Shown: positions 52,577 through 60,664 of the stretch, one piece after another
Position numbering within the stretch: position 1 is the first letter of the stretch
How the letters are laid out: each line of letters opens with the position of its first letter
From: JAWKRB01 sp041389885
Lineage (GTDB): Bacteria; Myxococcota_A; Polyangia; Polyangiales; Ga0077539
NCBI GenBank assembly: GCA_041389885.1
Contig: JAWKRB010000005.1
Coordinates: forward strand, 248,001 to 312,000
DNA: 64,000 nt
Direction of reading: 5' to 3'
Notes under the pieces: generated by a model
What the model was told of the DNA's origin: nothing
What the model saw: the letters and a program-made list of their open reading frames with translations, nothing else
The model's database searches: none
Program-made: the position numbers and the translations under genes

Positions 52577-53722
52577 ATGCCGCGCTCGATTGCCATACAG
52601 GGACCAGTGCGTCAACCAAGGCACCGCGGTCTGAAGCTCCTCGTCGCGCTCGCATGCGTCGGCGTGACTGCATGTCGCGATCCAGCGCCCGCGGCGCCCG
52701 AGCCCTCGCGTCCCCCGCCGCGTCTCGCGCCCCCCGCGCCGCCTGCGCGACGCGCGCCCGCGCCCCCCGCGCCGGCCCCGAGCCGCCCGGTGCGAACCGA
52801 GCGCGACGTGCCCGAGCCGTCGGCGCCAGGCCACACCGACGCGGGCGTGCTGCCACGGGGCGCTGACTTTCAGGGCGAAGACGACGACGTCACGCTCCGC
52901 AGGCTCTGCGAGGCGCCGATCGTTCGGATGGAGCGCAACCGCGGCGGGAGCACGGTGTCGTTCAGGGTCTTCTTCGCCAACGGGCACCGCGGGCTGTTCA
53001 AGCCGCAGCAGCGCTCCGAGGTGGCGAATTACCGCGCCGAGCTCGCGGCGTACCGCATGAGCCGGCTCCTGGGCGTGGGGCGGGTGCCGCCCGCGTGTGG
53101 GAGGGCGATCCCTCGGGCGCAGCTCCAGGGCGTGGCTGACCGCTCGGGCGACGCGGAATTCTCGCGGCGGGTGATGACCGAGCTGCTGGGGCGCGGCGAC
53201 GCGGTGCCGGGGGCGATGCTGCACTGGGTCCCGGGCTCGCTGGAGCCCGTGCCGGGGAGCGAGACCTACGCGGCGCTGCTCGACGCGTCGCGCCCGCTGC
53301 CGCCCGCGCAGACCACCCTCGCGGCGGAGCTGTCGACCCTGCTGCTCTTCGACTTCCTCAACGACAACGTCGACCGGTGGAGCGGCGGGAACATCCTCCG
53401 CGTGCGCGCGTCGGCGGGCGCCCCCGCCGGCCCGATGCTCTTCATGGACAACGGCGCCTCGTTCAGCGCCCTCCACGACGGCCTCGGCGCCCGCCCGCAG
53501 GACCAGGCTACCCGCCTCGAGACGGTGCAGCGGGCGTCGCACGCCTTCGTGGGCGCGTTGCGCGCGCTCACCGCGGAGTCGCTCCGCGCGGCGATGGGCT
53601 CCGACCCGCTGGGCGCGTGCCTGAGCGACGTGCAGATCGCCGCCGTGCTCGCGCGCCGCGACCGCATCGTGCGGCACCTCGACGGGATCGCGGCCGGGGG
53701 CGACCCCTACGTGTTCCCGTGA
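52577..53722 (+). CDS. Lipoprotein with Fam20C/HipA-like kinase fold
   Basis: Up to 381 residues. GTG 52607, preceded by AGGGA, gives a better lipoprotein signal (RQPRHRGLKLLVALACVGVTAC). A Pro/Ala stalk is followed by a ~260-residue domain with RVFFANGHRGLFKPQQ (Lys of an ATP site), AYRMSRLLGVGRVPP, LFDFLNDNVDRWSGGNI (catalytic loop Asp/Asn) and MLFMDNGASFS (metal-binding Asp). This matches the Fam20C-type secretory kinase pattern. If active it would phosphorylate or AMPylate targets outside the cytoplasm. Activity is not proven. Confidence 0.72.
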   Translation: MPRSIAIQGPVRQPRHRGLKLLVALACVGVTACRDPAPAAPEPSRPPPRLAPPAPPARRAPAPPAPAPSRPVRTERDVPEPSAPGHTDAGVLPRGADFQGEDDDVTLRRLCEAPIVRMERNRGGSTVSFRVFFANGHRGLFKPQQRSEVANYRAELAAYRMSRLLGVGRVPPACGRAIPRAQLQGVADRSGDAEFSRRVMTELLGRGDAVPGAMLHWVPGSLEPVPGSETYAALLDASRPLPPAQTTLAAELSTLLLFDFLNDNVDRWSGGNILRVRASAGAPAGPMLFMDNGASFSALHDGLGARPQDQATRLETVQRASHAFVGALRALTAESLRAAMGSDPLGACLSDVQIAAVLARRDRIVRHLDGIAAGGDPYVFP

Positions 53723-53726
53723 GCGC

Positions 53727-54704
53727 TCAGCCGCAGTAGCGCTCGGCGAGGCGCACGTCGGTGCGGTGGCAGCCGTAGCAGTCGCCGCGGCGCTGGTCGG
53801 GGCGCGCGCGCAGCTCGCGCAGGGGGCGCTCCAGGAGGTTCCCGATCATCACCCGCTCGGCGCAGCACGCCGACACCGACCCGTCGAGGAACACCCCCAC
53901 GTTGAAGCTCCGCGTGGCCGCGCACGCGACCTTCGGGCGCGCGGCGAAGTACTCGGGCAGCGCGTCGATGAAGAGCGTCGGGTCGTCCATCACCCTCGGG
54001 TAGCGACGTCCCCAGGCGCGCAAAATCGCTTGTGCTGCAAGCACTTCGGCCTCGCTCGGGAACTGCGCGGGGTAGAAGTTGGGGTGGCACCGCACGCGGT
54101 CGACCCCGGCCTCCACCGCCCGCGAGAGGATCTCTTCGAGCCGGGGCACGGTGTGCCTCCCGAGGGTGATCCCCACGGTGAGCTCGCAGCGGCGCAGGGC
54201 TCTACGCATCGCGGCGAAGTTCTCCCAGGCCAGGGCCCAGCGCGCGTCGGCGCCGCCCCCGCCGATCTCTTCGGGCGGGTGCGGCGAGAACACCAGCGCG
54301 TCGCAGGTGGCCTCGACCGCGCGCAGGGTCTCGGGCGCCCGCACGAGCCCGTTGGTCACCACGAGCTGCGAGAGCCCGCGCCGCGCGCCGTGCGCGAGGA
54401 TCTCAGGGAGGTCGTCGCGGAGGAAGGGCTCGCCGCCCGCGTACGAGAGCACCGGCACGCCGCCGTCGGCGATGGCGTCGACCAGGCGAAGCACCTGCCG
54501 CGTGGCCTCCGCCGCGGCCTCGGGGAGCACTTTGCGTCCGGGCCGCTCGGGGTGCAGCCCGTCGTAGAAGACGCAGCCGTCGCAGCGCACGTTGCAGCGG
54601 TCGGTGACGAAGAGCGTGGCGAAGAGCGGCGCGGGGACCCCCGCGCGCTGCTGGAGCACGCGGAGCGCGAGGCGACCCTGGGTCTGGAGCTTCGTTCGGC
54701 GCAC
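53727..54704 (-). CDS. Radical SAM protein with SPASM-like C-terminus
   Basis: 325 residues. CNVRCDGC (CxxxCxxC) binds the 4Fe-4S cluster and SYAGGEPFL is the SAM-binding GGE. The C-terminal CAATRSFNVGVFLDGSVSACC, then GDCYGCHRTD, has the Cys spacing of an auxiliary-cluster (SPASM/twitch) region. Relatives mature peptides or act as molybdopterin/haem enzymes. No precursor peptide was found nearby. It is convergent with the kinase-like lipoprotein (4 bp). Confidence 0.85.
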   Translation of the reverse strand: MRRTKLQTQGRLALRVLQQRAGVPAPLFATLFVTDRCNVRCDGCVFYDGLHPERPGRKVLPEAAAEATRQVLRLVDAIADGGVPVLSYAGGEPFLRDDLPEILAHGARRGLSQLVVTNGLVRAPETLRAVEATCDALVFSPHPPEEIGGGGADARWALAWENFAAMRRALRRCELTVGITLGRHTVPRLEEILSRAVEAGVDRVRCHPNFYPAQFPSEAEVLAAQAILRAWGRRYPRVMDDPTLFIDALPEYFAARPKVACAATRSFNVGVFLDGSVSACCAERVMIGNLLERPLRELRARPDQRRGDCYGCHRTDVRLAERYCG

Positions 54705-54790
54705 GGTCGCCGGGGGGGAGATAGCCCGCGCGCGGCGTCGCGCACAAGCGCCGTTGACGGTGCCGTGGGCTCGTGGTCCGTTGCGGCGCC

Positions 54791-55420
54791 ATGGCGACCC
54801 CGACGCTCCCGGCCCCCTCGCTCAAGCGCCTCCTGCAGCAGGGGAGCGCCCTCGACGAGGTCGCCGCGCACCTCGACAGGCTCACGCCCGAGGCGCGGGT
54901 GGCCGAGCTCGCGACGCTCGGGCGCGGGCCGCAGCGCACGCTCTGGGGCCTCGCCGCGGGCGCCGAGCCCATCACCCGCGCGTTCTTCGTGCCCGAGGCG
55001 ACGCCCGCGCGAACGCCCGTGGCGCACGACGGCAAGAACACCCTGCCCATCCCCGGGTTCACCCGGTTTCAGAAGGTCTTCGCGCGGCCCGACGACGGCA
55101 CCGAGCGCCTCTTCGGCTACAACCACGGCCGCTCCGAGGGGATCATCGGCCCTGGCTATTTCGTCACCGTCGACACCGCGGGCAACCCCGCGTGGGCCGA
55201 GCGCGGCCCCGTCGTGGTCGACTACTTTCAGGTCCCCGACGGCCCGGTGCCCGCGGGGTGGCCGCGGGTGCGCCCCAACTCCGTGGGGCTCCAGTACTTC
55301 GTCTACCACCGCACGCGAGACTTCATGCGCAGGGTCTCGCAGCACGTCTCCATCGGCGCGGCCTACAAGGGCGAGCGCGCCCTGGATCACTACTTCACCC
55401 TCTGCCGCCGCGACCCCTGA
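54791..55420 (+). CDS. Hypothetical cytoplasmic protein
   Basis: 209 residues from ATG 54791. It opens with a helical stretch (SLKRLLQQGSALDEVAAHLDRL), then a region rich in aromatic turns (IPGFTRFQKVF, LFGYNHGRSEGIIGPGYFV, DYFQVPDGP, QYFVYHRTRDFMRRV). It has no signal or membrane segment. It reminds me of uncharacterised myxobacterial proteins but I cannot name a family. It is divergent from the radical SAM gene. Confidence 0.6.
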   Translation: MATPTLPAPSLKRLLQQGSALDEVAAHLDRLTPEARVAELATLGRGPQRTLWGLAAGAEPITRAFFVPEATPARTPVAHDGKNTLPIPGFTRFQKVFARPDDGTERLFGYNHGRSEGIIGPGYFVTVDTAGNPAWAERGPVVVDYFQVPDGPVPAGWPRVRPNSVGLQYFVYHRTRDFMRRVSQHVSIGAAYKGERALDHYFTLCRRDP

Positions 55421-55453
55421 TGCGCGCGGCACGTCGCGCCCGCGGCGCTGGAG

Positions 55454-56047
55454 ATGAGCGCGGCGTTCTATGTGTCGCAGTCGACCGACCCCGCCAGGCC
55501 CGGCTCGCGGGCGAGCGGGTACTTCTGGACCGGCGAGCGCAGGCCCTCTCCCGGCGGAGGCGGTCTCTCGCACCGGCTCGCGGCGGGGGAGTCGGTGTCG
55601 GTCAACGGCGTCGCGCTCTCGGGGGAGCCCGCCGACTGGGGATACCTCTACCAGGGCGAGCTCCCCGCGCCGAGCGACGGCCGCTGGCTGTTTCGCTTCG
55701 TGATCGCTGGGCAGACGATCACCCGCACGCTGACGCTCATGCCCGTGAACTGGGTGGACTTTCCCGTCACGCCCGTGTCGATCGGCGCGGGGGTGGTGCT
55801 CCGCTGGGCGCCCGCGCTCCCCGAGAGCTCGACCCGCCGCGCGACCCTCACGTCATGCGTGATCAGCGAGGTCACCGAGCTCGAGACCGCGTCGGTGCGC
55901 TTCGTCGGCCGCGTGACCGCGTCGCCGTGCGAGTCGCACGCGCAGCTCAGCGCGACGGTGAGCGAGCCCCTGGGCTTTCCCTTTCGCGAGGGGTCGACCC
56001 TCAGCGCGTCGACGGGGCTCGACAGCACGCTCCGGGTGATTCCGTAG
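55454..56047 (+). CDS. Hypothetical beta-rich protein
   Basis: 197 residues from the ATG at 55454, with only GGAG directly before it, so the true start may differ. It contains short strands and turns (SGYFWTGER, SVSVNGVALSGEP, WLFRFVIAGQTITRTLTL, VVLRWAPALPES) and two Cys that could pair. No signal peptide is seen. No family is recognised. A dispersed repeat element follows 25 bp later. Confidence 0.5.
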   Translation: MSAAFYVSQSTDPARPGSRASGYFWTGERRPSPGGGGLSHRLAAGESVSVNGVALSGEPADWGYLYQGELPAPSDGRWLFRFVIAGQTITRTLTLMPVNWVDFPVTPVSIGAGVVLRWAPALPESSTRRATLTSCVISEVTELETASVRFVGRVTASPCESHAQLSATVSEPLGFPFREGSTLSASTGLDSTLRVIP

Positions 56048-56071
56048 CGCCGCTCCTGCTGGGCGGTTGGA

Positions 56072-56605
56072 GCGCGCCCTCATCCCGCGCACCCCTTCTC
56101 CCGCCTCGCTGCGTTCGACACACAAGTCAGGAATCCGCTTGAAAACAAGCGAGATGCGCCTCTGGTCTGCCCCCTGTCCGCGCCGAGAGCGCTGCCCCTT
56201 CGCGCGTATAGCCTGCCCCCTTCGCTCGCCGGTCGCTCCCTGCGGTCGCTGGCTCGCTGAAGTGGGAGCCTAAGGGAGGGCGCCTCCGCCGGGGCGGAGG
56301 CTGCTTGGAGGATCGTCGCGCGCGTGCCGCGCACGACGGTGGGGTGATCGATCCTCGCGATGCAAGGGCGACACTTCGCGATTCAACACCTCGAATATCC
56401 TTCACAAACCGTCGGGTGTGGAACACACCCGGCGCGCGCCCGGTCAGCCTCCGCCCCGGCGGAGGCGCCCTCCCTTAGGCTCCCCCTTCAGCGAGCCAGC
56501 GACCGCAGGGAGCGACCGGCGAGCGAAGGGGGCAGCGCTCTCGGCGCATCACGCTTGTTTTCAAGCGGATTCCTGAGTTGTGTGCCGAACGCAGCGAGGC
56601 GGGAG
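56072..56605. repeat. Second large inverted-repeat element, with structured spacer
   Basis: Left arm 56072-56303 and right arm 56445-56605 are inverted copies; the left arm carries extra blocks (about 50 bp after the core). The shared core is at ~56107-56160 and ~56545-56595, and each arm ends in a palindrome GCCTCCGCCGGGGCGGAGGC. The 141-bp spacer has two further perfect 8-bp stems: GAGGATCG 56308-56315 with CGATCCTC 56349-56356, and CGGGTGTG-GAA-CACACCCG at 56413-56431. It fills the ~620-bp gap between two genes; I see no coding sequence in it. Confidence 0.9.
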
Positions 56606-56666
56606 AGGGCGCGCGGCCGCGGGGTGGGGGCTCGGCCCCTCGCGCTCAAGCTCCGCCGTGGTATCG

Positions 56667-57533
56667 ATGCGGGCGATGCCGTCACGCCTCTCCCTCTCCC
56701 TCGCGATCTTGACCACGGCCGCGTGCGAGTCTGCGAGCGCCGCGCCTGACGCGGCCGTCGTCACCGACGCGCCCCGCCCCGATGTCGTCGAGGCCGACGT
56801 CGCGGCGGAGCCCGACGTTCCGACCCCCGCGGACGCGCCGCGGGTGATCGAGCCCTGCGACGCGGGCGCCGGCGACGGCGGCATCGTCGTGCGGGGGCGG
56901 GCGTACAACTTCGGCCCCACGGGCGGCGCGTCGCTGCGCGGCGCGGTGATTCGCGTGCTCGAGCACCCCGAGCGCTGCGTCACCCTGGGTGACAGCAACG
57001 ACTTCTCCTTCGGCGGCTTCGTCGCGGGCGAGCCCGTGTCGCTCACGATGGACCACCCCGACTACGTCCCCATCCAGACGGGCACGCACTCGGTCCCCTC
57101 CACGGGCATCACGGGGATCACCTTTCAGGCGCCCACCTGGGGGATCTACCGGCTCATGGCCACCGCCGCGCGCGAGGTCCCTCAGGGCGACCGCTGCCAG
57201 ATCGCCGCGACGGTCACCGCGCTGGGGCTCTCCATCGACTCGCCGACGCCCTCGCACGGCGAGGCCGGCGCGACGGTCACCATCGAGCCCGACCCCGGCG
57301 ACGCGGTGGGACCGATCTATTTCAACTACTACGGACCCGGCTCGATCCTCCCCGACCGCGCGCTGCGCGAGACCACCCGCGACGGCGGGGTGCTCTGGCT
57401 CAACGTGCGCCCCGGCGAGTATGTGCTCACCGCGCACAAGGCCGGGGTGAACATCACCCAGGCGCGCTTTCGCTGCCGCGCGGGCGTGCTCGTGAACGCG
57501 TCTCCGCCGATGGGACTCCAGGTCGTCCCCTGA
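56667..57533 (+). CDS. Lipoprotein with carboxypeptidase-regulatory-like beta domain
   Basis: 288 residues from ATG 56667; ATG 56676 is an alternative. The lipobox is ILTTAAC. An Asp/Ala-rich stalk (PRPDVVEADVAAEPDVPTP) leads to a beta-domain: ASLRGAVIRVLEHPERCVTLGDSNDFSFGGFVAGEPVSLT resembles a carboxypeptidase-regulatory-like (transthyretin) fold, and the C-terminal GVLWLNVRPGEYVLTAHK is similar. Four Cys are present. It is probably surface-exposed; function is unknown. Confidence 0.65.
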   Translation: MRAMPSRLSLSLAILTTAACESASAAPDAAVVTDAPRPDVVEADVAAEPDVPTPADAPRVIEPCDAGAGDGGIVVRGRAYNFGPTGGASLRGAVIRVLEHPERCVTLGDSNDFSFGGFVAGEPVSLTMDHPDYVPIQTGTHSVPSTGITGITFQAPTWGIYRLMATAAREVPQGDRCQIAATVTALGLSIDSPTPSHGEAGATVTIEPDPGDAVGPIYFNYYGPGSILPDRALRETTRDGGVLWLNVRPGEYVLTAHKAGVNITQARFRCRAGVLVNASPPMGLQVVP

Positions 57534-57647
57534 CGGGGGCCCCGCGTCGGACGCGCTTTTCTCGTGAAGGTTCTCCGCGCTCGGGGCGACCCCTCTCGTC
57601 AAGGACGCGCTCGGTGTGCGTGCGGCGAGACCTGTGCAGAGGTGACG

Positions 57648-57977
57648 ATGCGACGATGGATCCTTGGGGCGCTCTTCTTCACGGCGATGGGCTGCGGCGG
57701 CGGCGCCAGCGGCTCCACCTGCCCGACGACCAGCACCCTCACCTACGAGAACTTCGGCCGGGGCTTCTTCGCGAACTACTGCGACCGCTGCCACGCGAAC
57801 GGCATCCGCCCCTCCCTCGCGACGCAGTCGCAGATCCAGTCGCAGCGCACGGCGATCGACCTGAGCGCCGCGGGCGGCCCGAACAACGTGAACACCACCA
57901 TGCCCGAGAGCGGCCCCGCGCCCACCGAGGCCGAGCGCAGGCAGCTCGGCGAGTGGCTCGCCTGCGGCGCGCGCTGA
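57648..57977 (+). CDS. Small cytochrome-c-like lipoprotein
   Basis: 109 residues. The signal/lipobox is LFFTAMGC. A single CDRCH haem motif lies near residue 45, preceded by FGRGFFANY and followed by NTTMPESGPAPTEAERRQLGEWLACG, in which the Met in MPE could be the distal ligand. It is the size of a mono-haem cytochrome c domain of the PSCyt/DUF1588-associated kind. It probably shuttles electrons on the outer face of a membrane. The 10-bp gap to the convergent operon end holds nothing else. Confidence 0.78.
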   Translation: MRRWILGALFFTAMGCGGGASGSTCPTTSTLTYENFGRGFFANYCDRCHANGIRPSLATQSQIQSQRTAIDLSAAGGPNNVNTTMPESGPAPTEAERRQLGEWLACGAR

Positions 57978-57986
57978 GCGCCGCCC

Positions 57987-59339
57987 TCAGCGGTGCGCCG
58001 CCGCCGCGTCGAGGAGCGCGTGAATCGACGCGCCCGCGTCTGAGAGCAGCCCCTGGGGCGCGAGGCCGCTGGCGAAGATCAGCGCCGCGAGCAGCGCCAG
58101 GGGCGCGAGCTCACGCGCGCGCAGGTCGGGGATCGGCCCGCCCGGGTCTCCCCGCAGCGGCCCGTGAAACGCGCGGAAATACGCGAGCAGCAGGGTGATC
58201 CCGTTGAGCACCGTCGCGAGGAGGAACACCGTCGCGACGACGGGGTGGCGGTGCAGCAGCGCGTGGAGGATCACGTCCTCGGCGACGAAGTGCAGCGACG
58301 CCGGAAAGCCCCCGGCCGCGAGGGCGAGGATCAGAAAGAGGTTCGCGGCCCGGGGGTAGCGCGCGACGAGGCCGCCCACCTGCCCGAGGTCCACGCGGCC
58401 GACGCGGGCCTCGAGGGCGCCCGTGAGCAGCAGCAGGCCCGTCGAGGTCATGCCGACGGCGAACATCTGCAGCAGCGAGCCCTGGGCGCTGTGCACGTCC
58501 ATCATCGCGAGGCCCACGGGCACGAGGCAGAGCTGGCTCGCGATGACGTAGCCCAACAGTCGTCGCAGGTCGCGCTGCGCGAGGGCCGCCACCGACGCGT
58601 AGAGCGCGCTGAAGAGCGCGAGGTCGGCGAGGGCCGTGAGGTCGCGCGACGCCGTCGGGGGCAGCGCGGGGATCATCACCCGGATCACCAGAAAGGCCCC
58701 CAGGTGCGTGCCCAGCGTGAGCGGCAGCATGGGGATCGGCGCCCGCGACACCAGCACCGGCAGCCACCCGTGAAACGGGAACACCGCCTTGCGCAGCAAC
58801 AGCGCCGACGCCAGGAGCGCGAAGGCCGCCTCGGGCGCGGCGTGCCGCGAGAGCAGCGCCAGGCCCGCCACCAGCGGCGCGACGCTCCCGAGCGCGAAGA
58901 GCCCGTGCAGCCGCGAGACCAGCGCCTCGCCGCGGGCGCGGAGCAGCAGCACGTCGGGGGCGAGACTCAGGGTCCAGAAGGCCGCGAGGAGCCATGGATC
59001 CACCGAGGCGTAGACCCCGAGGGCGGCCGCGAGGGTGGCGAGCACCGCCGCGCGCGTGCCCGGCGTGAGGGCGGCGCGGGGCGAGGCGACGAGGGTCACC
59101 AGCGCGAGGAGCGAGGCGAAGCTCGCGAAGAGGGCGCCCAGGGCGTCGACGTGGAGGAGGGCGTCGTGCCCGGGCGTAAGGGTGCCCCTGCGCGTCCACG
59201 CGAGGGCCAGCGAGAGCGCGAAGGTCGCGCCGGCGGCGAGGGCGCTGAGGGTGTGCCCCCGCCCCCGCGCGCCGCGCAGCGAGAGCAGCGCGCCGACGGC
59301 GGGGACAGCGAGGAGGGCGAGGGCGGCGGGGTCACGCAT
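57987..59339 (-). CDS. NuoM/NuoN-like proton-conducting membrane subunit of the Dab locus
   Basis: 450 residues, about 13 membrane helices. Mrp/Nuo antiporter-like features: RKAVFPFHGWLPVL with the channel Lys, an AQRDLRRLLGYVIASQ block and GFPASLHFVAED near the C-terminus. The start ATG overlaps the dabB stop. Canonical DAB systems have one NuoL-like subunit; this is a second antiporter-type subunit, so the complex may have an extra ion channel. Confidence 0.85.
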   Translation of the reverse strand: MRDPAALALLAVPAVGALLSLRGARGRGHTLSALAAGATFALSLALAWTRRGTLTPGHDALLHVDALGALFASFASLLALVTLVASPRAALTPGTRAAVLATLAAALGVYASVDPWLLAAFWTLSLAPDVLLLRARGEALVSRLHGLFALGSVAPLVAGLALLSRHAAPEAAFALLASALLLRKAVFPFHGWLPVLVSRAPIPMLPLTLGTHLGAFLVIRVMIPALPPTASRDLTALADLALFSALYASVAALAQRDLRRLLGYVIASQLCLVPVGLAMMDVHSAQGSLLQMFAVGMTSTGLLLLTGALEARVGRVDLGQVGGLVARYPRAANLFLILALAAGGFPASLHFVAEDVILHALLHRHPVVATVFLLATVLNGITLLLAYFRAFHGPLRGDPGGPIPDLRARELAPLALLAALIFASGLAPQGLLSDAGASIHALLDAAAAHR

Positions 59340-60664
59340 CGCGGTCCTCCGGGGCGAGGAGCGAGACCGACGCGCGCTCGACGCGGTCGATGCCGCGGGA
59401 GAGGCGGAGCAGCGGGCCCACGAAGCCCTGCATCAGCACGGTGTCGATGAAGAAGCGGTGCAGCGACACGAAGTACAGCCTCTCGAAGAGCCACGGGGAG
59501 CCTTCGCGGGGACATTCCGGTGTGCGCGCTCGGCGCCTCGTCGAGGGCCGCGTGGAGCTCGTGCGCGTCGCGCAGCGCCGACGGCGTGCGCAGGAACTGC
59601 AAGAGCCGCAGGCACGCGTGCGCGATCATGTGCACCAGCACCCAGGTCCAGAGGTGCAGCCCGAGGCCCACGAGCATCAGCCCCACCTGGGTCATCGTCG
59701 CGTAGGCCAGCGCGCTCTTCGCGTCCGACTGCGCGCGGCCCACCATGGTCGCGTGCACCGCGGTGACCGCGCCCACGATCCCCACCGCGACCGACGCCGC
59801 GGGCGACGACTCGAGGAGCGGCGACGCGCGCAACAGCAGGTACACCCCCGCGTGCACCGACAGCGCGCCGTAGAAGAGCGCGCTCGACGAGGTGGGGCCC
59901 TCCATCGCCTCGGGGAGCCATCCCCCGAGCGGAAACTGCGCGGACTTTCCGATGACCGCCGCGAGCAGCCACAGCGACACGGCCGTGGCGACCTGCGGCG
60001 CGAGGTGCGTCGACGCCGCGGGCCAGGCCGCGCCGCCGAAGGCGTGCACGAAGTCTGACGACCCCGCCGACTGGTGGAGCAGCACCGCGGCGACGAGGAG
60101 CCCGACGTCCGCCGCGCGGTAGGTGACCATCACCCGCACCGCGCCGCGGAGCGGCCCGAGGCGCTCGCGACAGAAGCCCACGAGCATCATCGACGCGAGG
60201 CCCACGGCCTCCCACCCCACGAAGAGCAGGTCGAAGCTCGCCGCGAGCACGAGGGTGAGCATCCCCGCGGTGAAGGTGCACAGGAGGATGTAGAAGCGCG
60301 CGAAGCCCTCCTCGCGGTGGAGGTAGCGCTCGGAGAAGTGCGCGACCAGCAGCGCGATAAGCGCCGTGGTGCCGGCCATGGTGAGCGAGAGCACGTCGAG
60401 CATCGCCGCGAGGCCGAAGCCCTCGCCGTCGACCTCGAACCAGGTGCCGAGGCTCACGTGCACCGTCGCGCCGCCGCGCTGGAGCCAGACCCAGGCGACG
60501 AGGTCGGCGGTGAGCCACGACGCGAGGATCGACCCCGAGGTCACCCCCGCGATGACCCGCTCGCTCGGGCGGCCGAAGGACCACAGCGCCGCGAGGAGCG
60601 CCATCGCGAGGATCGGAAAGCCAGGGATCAGCGCGACCGCGACGCGCAGGGTGTCGTCGCTCAT
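59332..60664 (-). pseudogene. dabB: DabB-like NuoL-type subunit, frameshifted near its 3' end
   Basis: The main frame from ATG 60664 (overlapping the dabA stop, ATGA) is a NuoL/MrpA-like membrane protein: FVGWEAVGLASMMLVGF, KSAQFPLGGWLPEAMEGPT, SALAYATMTQVGLMLVG. After HELHAALDEAPSAHTG the frame changes near 59511-59525. The other frame continues the family ending (SPWLFERLYFVSLHRFFID, LLRLSRGIDRVE) up to a stop at 59332. The span of 1,333 bp is 3n+1. Repaired it gives ~444 residues. DabB powers DabA with the proton gradient. Confidence 0.8.

Noticed and set aside
56360..56749. 129-codon open frame within the second inverted repeat
   Set aside because: It crosses the repeat arm and the start of the following lipoprotein in another frame and its sequence is just the translated repeat.
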